64,000 nucleotides of DNA from Gillisia sp. Hel_I_86 (GTDB lineage: Bacteria > Bacteroidota > Bacteroidia > Flavobacteriales > Flavobacteriaceae), in contig NZ_VISE01000001.1 of the NCBI RefSeq assembly GCF_007827275.1, forward strand, positions 3,844,001 through 3,908,000, written 5' to 3'. This document shows positions 59,812 through 64,000 of the stretch, piece by piece. The notes under the pieces are model-generated. The model did no database searches. It saw only the letters and a program-made list of their open reading frames with translations, and was not told the origin of the DNA. The translations under genes were made by a program, and so were the position numbers. Position 1 is the first letter of the stretch. Each line of letters opens with the position of its first letter.

Positions 59812-62358
59812 ATGGATGATAATTTTTCTCCCAAAGTAAAGGATGTGATTGCCTATAGCAAAGAAGAAGCTTTAAGGCTAGGCCACGACTTTATTGGTAC
59901 AGAACATTTAATGCTGGGACTATTGCGAGATGGAGATGGGAAAGCCATAAACATTTTGAATGCCCTCGATATAGACTTGAGTCATTTAAGGCGAAAAGTT
60001 GAAATATTAAGCCCTGCCAACCCGGAATCTTTAGGGATTTCTAATGAAAAAAAGAATTTACACCTGACAAGACAGGCAGAGCGGGCTTTAAAAACCACAT
60101 TTTTGGAGGCCAAGCTTTTTCAAAGCACCTCTATTAATACTGCACATTTATTGTTGTGCATTCTAAGAAATGAAAATGATCCTACAACCAAACTTTTAAA
60201 TAAATTAAAGATTGATTATGATGGCGTTAAAGATCAATTCAAATATATGATTACAAATGATGACGATTATCTAGAAGCACCAAGGGCCGAGTCTTTTTCA
60301 GATGAAGATGCCAGCGCCGATGATACTACTAAGGATAATCCTTTTAGCAATGCCGGAAAATCCAATAAGAAATCCAAAACTCCTGTACTGGATAACTTCG
60401 GAAGGGATCTTACCGTAATGGCAGAGGCAGATAAATTAGATCCTATTGTTGGTAGGGAGAAAGAAATTGAACGCGTTAGTCAGATCCTTAGTAGGCGCAA
60501 AAAAAACAATCCACTTTTAATTGGAGAACCTGGTGTTGGTAAATCTGCAATTGCTGAAGGATTGGCATTGAGAATTGTGCAACGAAAAGTGTCAAGGATA
60601 CTTTTTGATAAGCGTGTGGTAACCCTTGATCTTGCAAGTTTGGTTGCAGGTACTAAATATAGAGGGCAATTCGAAGAGCGCATGAAAGCCGTAATGAACG
60701 AATTGGAAAAGAATGATGATATTATTCTTTTTATAGATGAAATCCACACCATTGTAGGTGCAGGTGGAGCTACCGGAAGTTTAGATGCAAGTAATATGTT
60801 TAAGCCAGCTTTAGCAAGAGGTGAAATACAATGCGTTGGTGCCACTACGTTGGATGAATATAGACAGTATATCGAAAAAGACGGTGCCTTGGAAAGAAGG
60901 TTCCAAAAAGTGATCGTTGAACCTACCACCGTAGATGAGACTTTGGAGATCTTAAACAACATTAAAAGCAAATATGAAGAACATCATAATGTTCATTATA
61001 CTCCAGAAGCTATTGAAGCTTGTGTGAAATTAACCAATAGGTATATTACAGATAGGTTCCTTCCCGACAAAGCGATTGATGCTTTAGATGAAGCCGGCGC
61101 TCGTGTACATATCACCAATATTGAAGTGCCAAAGCAAATATTGGACCTGGAACAAAAGCTGGAAGCGGTTAGGGAAGATAAAAATGCTGTTGTTAAAAAA
61201 CAGAAGTACGAAGAAGCTGCAAAACTAAGGGACGACGAGAAAAATCTTGAAAAACAACTTAGCATTGCCCAAGAGAAATGGGAAGAAGAATCTAAAAAAC
61301 ATAAAGAAACTGTTACCGAAGATCATGTTGCAGATGTGGTTTCCATGATGACAGGCGTTCCTGTAAATAGAATTGCACAAACAGAGATCACCAAACTTGC
61401 AGAACTTCCAGATCGTATAAAAGGAAAAGTGATAGGTCAGGATGACGCTGTTAACAAAGTGGTTAAAGCAATCCAGCGAAATAGGGCAGGATTAAAAGAT
61501 CCAAACAAACCAATTGGCTCCTTTATTTTCCTAGGTCAAACCGGAGTTGGTAAAACACAACTAGCCAAAGTACTTGCAAAAGAATTATTTGATAATGACG
61601 ATACCCTCATAAGAATAGATATGAGTGAGTATATGGAAAAGTTTGCCATTTCACGATTGATTGGGGCACCTCCAGGATACATCGGGTATGAAGAAGGTGG
61701 ACAATTAACCGAAAAAGTGAGGCGCAAGCCCTATGCAGTCATTCTTTTGGATGAAGTGGAAAAAGCGCATCCAGATGTCTTTAATATGTTGTTGCAAGTA
61801 CTGGATGACGGATACCTTACAGATAGTTTAGGACGAAAAATCGACTTTAGGAACACCATTATTATAATGACTTCTAATATTGGTTCAAGAAAATTGAAAG
61901 ATTTTGGACAAGGAGTTGGTTTTGGAACAGCTTCACAGAAATCTCAAATAGATGATAATGCAAGAAGTGTAATCCAAAATGCATTGAAAAAAGCATTTGC
62001 TCCGGAATTTCTTAACAGGATAGATGATGTAGTGATCTTTAATTCCTTGGATAGGGACGATATTCACAAGATTATAGATATCGAATTGGAGAAACTCTAT
62101 GACAGAATTGGAATCATTGGTTATACTTTGGTTTTGAGTGAAAGTGCCAAGGATTATATTGCAGATAAAGGATTCGATAAAGATTACGGTGCAAGGCCTT
62201 TAAATAGAGCTATTCAAAAGTATATCGAAGATGCGTTAGCTGAAGAAATAATAACTTCCCATCTCGAAGAAGGTGACAAAATCTTTATGGATTTGGACAA
62301 AAAAAATGATAAGCTCACAATTAAAATTGAAAAACCTACCAAGGAAAAAGAGGTTTAA
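59812..62358 (+). CDS. clpC: ATP-dependent Clp protease ATP-binding subunit ClpC
   Basis: 848 residues from the ATG at 59812 (MDDNFSPKVKDVIAYSKEEA); a start ten codons upstream is also open. The double Clp N-domain spans about 1-145. D1 has GEPGVGKSAIAEG and LFIDEIHTIVGAGG. The middle domain holds a UVR-like motif (QKYEEAAKLRDDEKNLEKQL). D2 has GQTGVGKTQLAKVLAKELF and ILLDEVEKAHPDV. The UVR motif and length separate ClpC from ClpB. It unfolds substrates for ClpP in protein quality control. It is divergent from gyrA and has its own terminator. Confidence 0.95.
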   Translation: MDDNFSPKVKDVIAYSKEEALRLGHDFIGTEHLMLGLLRDGDGKAINILNALDIDLSHLRRKVEILSPANPESLGISNEKKNLHLTRQAERALKTTFLEAKLFQSTSINTAHLLLCILRNENDPTTKLLNKLKIDYDGVKDQFKYMITNDDDYLEAPRAESFSDEDASADDTTKDNPFSNAGKSNKKSKTPVLDNFGRDLTVMAEADKLDPIVGREKEIERVSQILSRRKKNNPLLIGEPGVGKSAIAEGLALRIVQRKVSRILFDKRVVTLDLASLVAGTKYRGQFEERMKAVMNELEKNDDIILFIDEIHTIVGAGGATGSLDASNMFKPALARGEIQCVGATTLDEYRQYIEKDGALERRFQKVIVEPTTVDETLEILNNIKSKYEEHHNVHYTPEAIEACVKLTNRYITDRFLPDKAIDALDEAGARVHITNIEVPKQILDLEQKLEAVREDKNAVVKKQKYEEAAKLRDDEKNLEKQLSIAQEKWEEESKKHKETVTEDHVADVVSMMTGVPVNRIAQTEITKLAELPDRIKGKVIGQDDAVNKVVKAIQRNRAGLKDPNKPIGSFIFLGQTGVGKTQLAKVLAKELFDNDDTLIRIDMSEYMEKFAISRLIGAPPGYIGYEEGGQLTEKVRRKPYAVILLDEVEKAHPDVFNMLLQVLDDGYLTDSLGRKIDFRNTIIIMTSNIGSRKLKDFGQGVGFGTASQKSQIDDNARSVIQNALKKAFAPEFLNRIDDVVIFNSLDRDDIHKIIDIELEKLYDRIGIIGYTLVLSESAKDYIADKGFDKDYGARPLNRAIQKYIEDALAEEIITSHLEEGDKIFMDLDKKNDKLTIKIEKPTKEKEV

Positions 62359-62380
62359 AAACTCTCATAATTTTTAATAG

Positions 62381-62418
62381 AAAACAGCCATAAAACATAA
62401 GTTTACTGGCTGTTTTTT
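62381..62418 (+). terminator. terminator of clpC
   Basis: AAAACAGCCA (62381-62390) pairs with TGGCTGTTTT (62407-62416) over a 16-nt loop, with further T residues. Confidence 0.85.
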
Positions 62419-62583
62419 ACTTTTAAATCTTCCCGTAATTAGGATGATATGACCGTTTACAACAGCAATAGTCCATATTCAACTCTATTTCAAGTGATTA
62501 AATTGTTTCCTGGTGTCAACAAAAAACATTTGGATTTGCTTCTTAAATTCTTAAATTTGAGTTCATAATTTCCCCTACAGTTT

Positions 62584-62958
62584 ATGACAAAATCTGCTCT
62601 ACAGCTTGAATTCGGAACGGTAACATTTCTTGATAATATTCAAATAGCCGAACTAAACGAAGGAATCCTTTTTGACATTCCACATAATAAAGAGTTATTG
62701 GAATTAGCTCGCGAACGATTTAATAATCAGCTCTACGGCTATATTTCAAATAGAGTAAACTCTTATTCTGTAAATCCGATGATTCATTTGGAATCGGCTA
62801 ATGTGCCCAACCTTATTGCAATTGCTATTGTTTCCAAAAATCCTGTAGTAAAGCAAAATACGATTATCGAGAAACAATTCTTCAGGAACAGTAGTTCCTT
62901 TGAAGTTTTTGAAACTTTGGATGAAGCTGTGCACTGGATGAAGAAACAGCTTGTTTAA
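62584..62958 (+). CDS. conserved hypothetical protein (124 aa)
   Basis: A soluble alpha-beta protein (LEFGTVTFLDNIQIAELNEG, then NQLYGYISNRVNSYSVNPMI, IAIAIVSKNPVVKQNTIIEK, and FEVFETLDEAVHWMKKQL at the end). The final 'F.ETLDEAVHWMKKQL' helix is like the end of SpoIIAA/STAS-type single-domain proteins of Bacteroidetes, but I cannot confirm the fold. Its last 4 nt overlap the convergent ammonia-lyase gene. Confidence 0.6.
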   Translation: MTKSALQLEFGTVTFLDNIQIAELNEGILFDIPHNKELLELARERFNNQLYGYISNRVNSYSVNPMIHLESANVPNLIAIAIVSKNPVVKQNTIIEKQFFRNSSSFEVFETLDEAVHWMKKQLV

Positions 62959-64000
62959 TCGAACAACAATTCTCGTTCAATTTTAAAATCATCAACAAAT
63001 TTTTTGGCTGCTTTAATATGTGTGGACATTATTTGATCTTCCAATAAAATTGGTACCACTTTTCTAAATTCGGCAACAACTTCCTGAAGAATTGGGGAAG
63101 TCTTTTGTGGCTCTCTATAATGCAAGGCTTGCGAAGCGTTAAACAGCTCTATAGCCAAAATAGTAGAAATGTTATCCACAACCTTTAAAAGTTTAGTAGC
63201 ACCATTAGATCCCATACTCACATGATCCTCCTGTCCATTTGAAGAAACTATAGAATCTATACTGGATGGGGTGGCATATTGTTTATTCTGGCTCACAATA
63301 CTCGCTGCGGTATATTGGGGAATCATAAAGCCGCTATTTAATCCCGGGTTCTCCACTAAAAATGTTGGAAGCTCCCGCAATCCTGACACCAATTGGTAGA
63401 TCCGTCTTTCAGAAATATTTCCAATCTCTGCCATTGCAATGGCCATATAATCTAAGGCAAGAGCTAAAGGTTGGCCATGAAAATTTCCTCCGGAAATAAT
63501 TTTATCTGCTTCAATAAAAATATTGGGATTATCTGTCACCGAATTTATCTCGGTTTTTATTGTTTTTCTAGCAAAAGACAAAGTGTCTTTGCTTGCTCCA
63601 TGTACCTGGGGGATACATCTAAAAGAATAAGGATCCTGTACACTTGCTTTCTCCTTCATTGCTATTTCACTTCCCTCTAAAAACGCTCGAATTCTTTCCG
63701 CAGTTTTTATTTGCCCCCGGTGAGGACGTACCATATGCACAAGCTCATCATATGGCGACATGTTACAATTAAACGCATCTATGGATACAGCACCAATCAT
63801 ATCTGCCAAATAACACAATCTGTAAGATGCTATCAAGGCATACACTCCGTGGGCACTCATAAACTGAGTTCCATTCAACAATGCCAAGCCTTCTTTGGAT
63901 TGCATTTTTATTGGCTCCCAATTAAACTTTTCTAGCACTGTAGCGGCCTTCACTTGTTCCCCTTTAAAATAAACCTCTCCCTTTCCTAAAAGTGGTAATG
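62955..64000 (-). CDS. HAL/PAL/TAL-family aromatic amino acid ammonia-lyase, N-terminus off the window
   Basis: About 348 C-terminal residues are visible; the frame is open to the window end (PLLGKGEVYFKGEQV then KAATVLEK), so the N-terminal 150 residues with the ASG that forms the MIO cofactor are missing. Family motifs seen are QDPYSFRCIPQVHGASKDTL, SVTDNPNIF, ISGGNFHGQPLALALDYM, GLNSGFMIPQYTAASIVSQN and SSNGQEDHVSMGSNGA. They match histidine ammonia-lyase closely, but the substrate could also be Phe or Tyr. It deaminates the amino acid to an unsaturated acid. No other histidine-degradation genes are in view. Confidence 0.88.
   Translation of the reverse strand, partial: LPLLGKGEVYFKGEQVKAATVLEKFNWEPIKMQSKEGLALLNGTQFMSAHGVYALIASYRLCYLADMIGAVSIDAFNCNMSPYDELVHMVRPHRGQIKTAERIRAFLEGSEIAMKEKASVQDPYSFRCIPQVHGASKDTLSFARKTIKTEINSVTDNPNIFIEADKIISGGNFHGQPLALALDYMAIAMAEIGNISERRIYQLVSGLRELPTFLVENPGLNSGFMIPQYTAASIVSQNKQYATPSSIDSIVSSNGQEDHVSMGSNGATKLLKVVDNISTILAIELFNASQALHYREPQKTSPILQEVVAEFRKVVPILLEDQIMSTHIKAAKKFVDDFKIERELLFD

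Noticed and set aside
60480-60971. 163-codon minus-strand frame inside clpC
   Set aside because: It is an antisense shadow of the conserved D1 domain, and its Ser-rich translation is typical of such shadows.

Overview
The window looks like chromosomal DNA from a member of the Flavobacteriaceae (Bacteroidetes). The base composition is AT-rich. Two promoters have the Bacteroidetes layout of TTG, 19 nt, then TAnnTTTG. The tRNA lacks an encoded CCA. The gene content also fits, with a GreA/B-like small protein, a 7TM-HD (PgpH) protein, ClpC, a FUSC exporter, SatD/DUF3307 and a QEGLA-motif protein. I cannot name the genus. There is no rRNA, CRISPR array, prophage or obvious origin.

Layout. 1-1100: the end of a DUF2892 gene, then decayed pieces of a small membrane protein, a TonB-dependent receptor and a metallo-beta-lactamase/beta-CASP protein. 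1448-2407: a stand-alone Pycsar-type membrane effector (PycTM, DUF5706) and a small partner. 2868-5330: a lipoprotein, a TSUP exporter divergent from an Lrp regulator, and tRNA-Arg. 5602-9427: a tight three-gene unit of a DUF1704 (MATCAP-like) metallopeptidase, an ATP-grasp ligase and a succinylglutamate desuccinylase/aspartoacylase. 9646-15130: lactonase, CorA, RecQ and a divergent TruA. 15385-19678: an outer-membrane protein, a periplasmic binding lipoprotein, a hybrid-domain sensor kinase and a receiver-only regulator in one operon. 19722-25321: an SF2 helicase, a Crp/Fnr regulator, a repeat-filled non-autonomous element, and the cysE-cysM pair. 25761-26759: an intact IS1595-type insertion sequence sitting in the last codons of a FUSC gene. 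30490-34966: a restriction-modification island (XRE regulator, beta-class methylase, type IIG-like nuclease-methylase, RAMA protein) next to a truncated gene. 35325-64000: mostly housekeeping genes, namely SDR, DedA-like, DUF1206, DEAD helicase, Pmp3-like, galE, two MscS channels, NUDIX, SSADH, SatD/DUF3307, PgpH, thiolase, NlpC/P60, TPR, gyrA, clpC and an ammonia-lyase cut by the window edge.

The most unusual content is of three kinds. (1) The DUF1704/ATP-grasp/desuccinylase unit pairs a carboxypeptidase-type enzyme with a ligase and a second hydrolase. This resembles an add-and-remove cycle for a terminal residue, and its substrate is unknown. (2) A family of elements shares the ends of the resident IS1595: the IS itself, a 139-bp element at 9452-9590, and a 634-bp element at 22274-22907 carrying three exact-period 161-bp repeats. 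Each has a 9-10 bp direct repeat at the same offset, so the IS transposase probably moves them in trans. (3) The 161-bp unit also occurs alone at 39893-40055, and in inverted orientation with different internal hairpins at 41361-41594, bracketing galE.

Limits: all assignments come from reading motifs and layout by eye. No database search was run, and domain borders are approximate.
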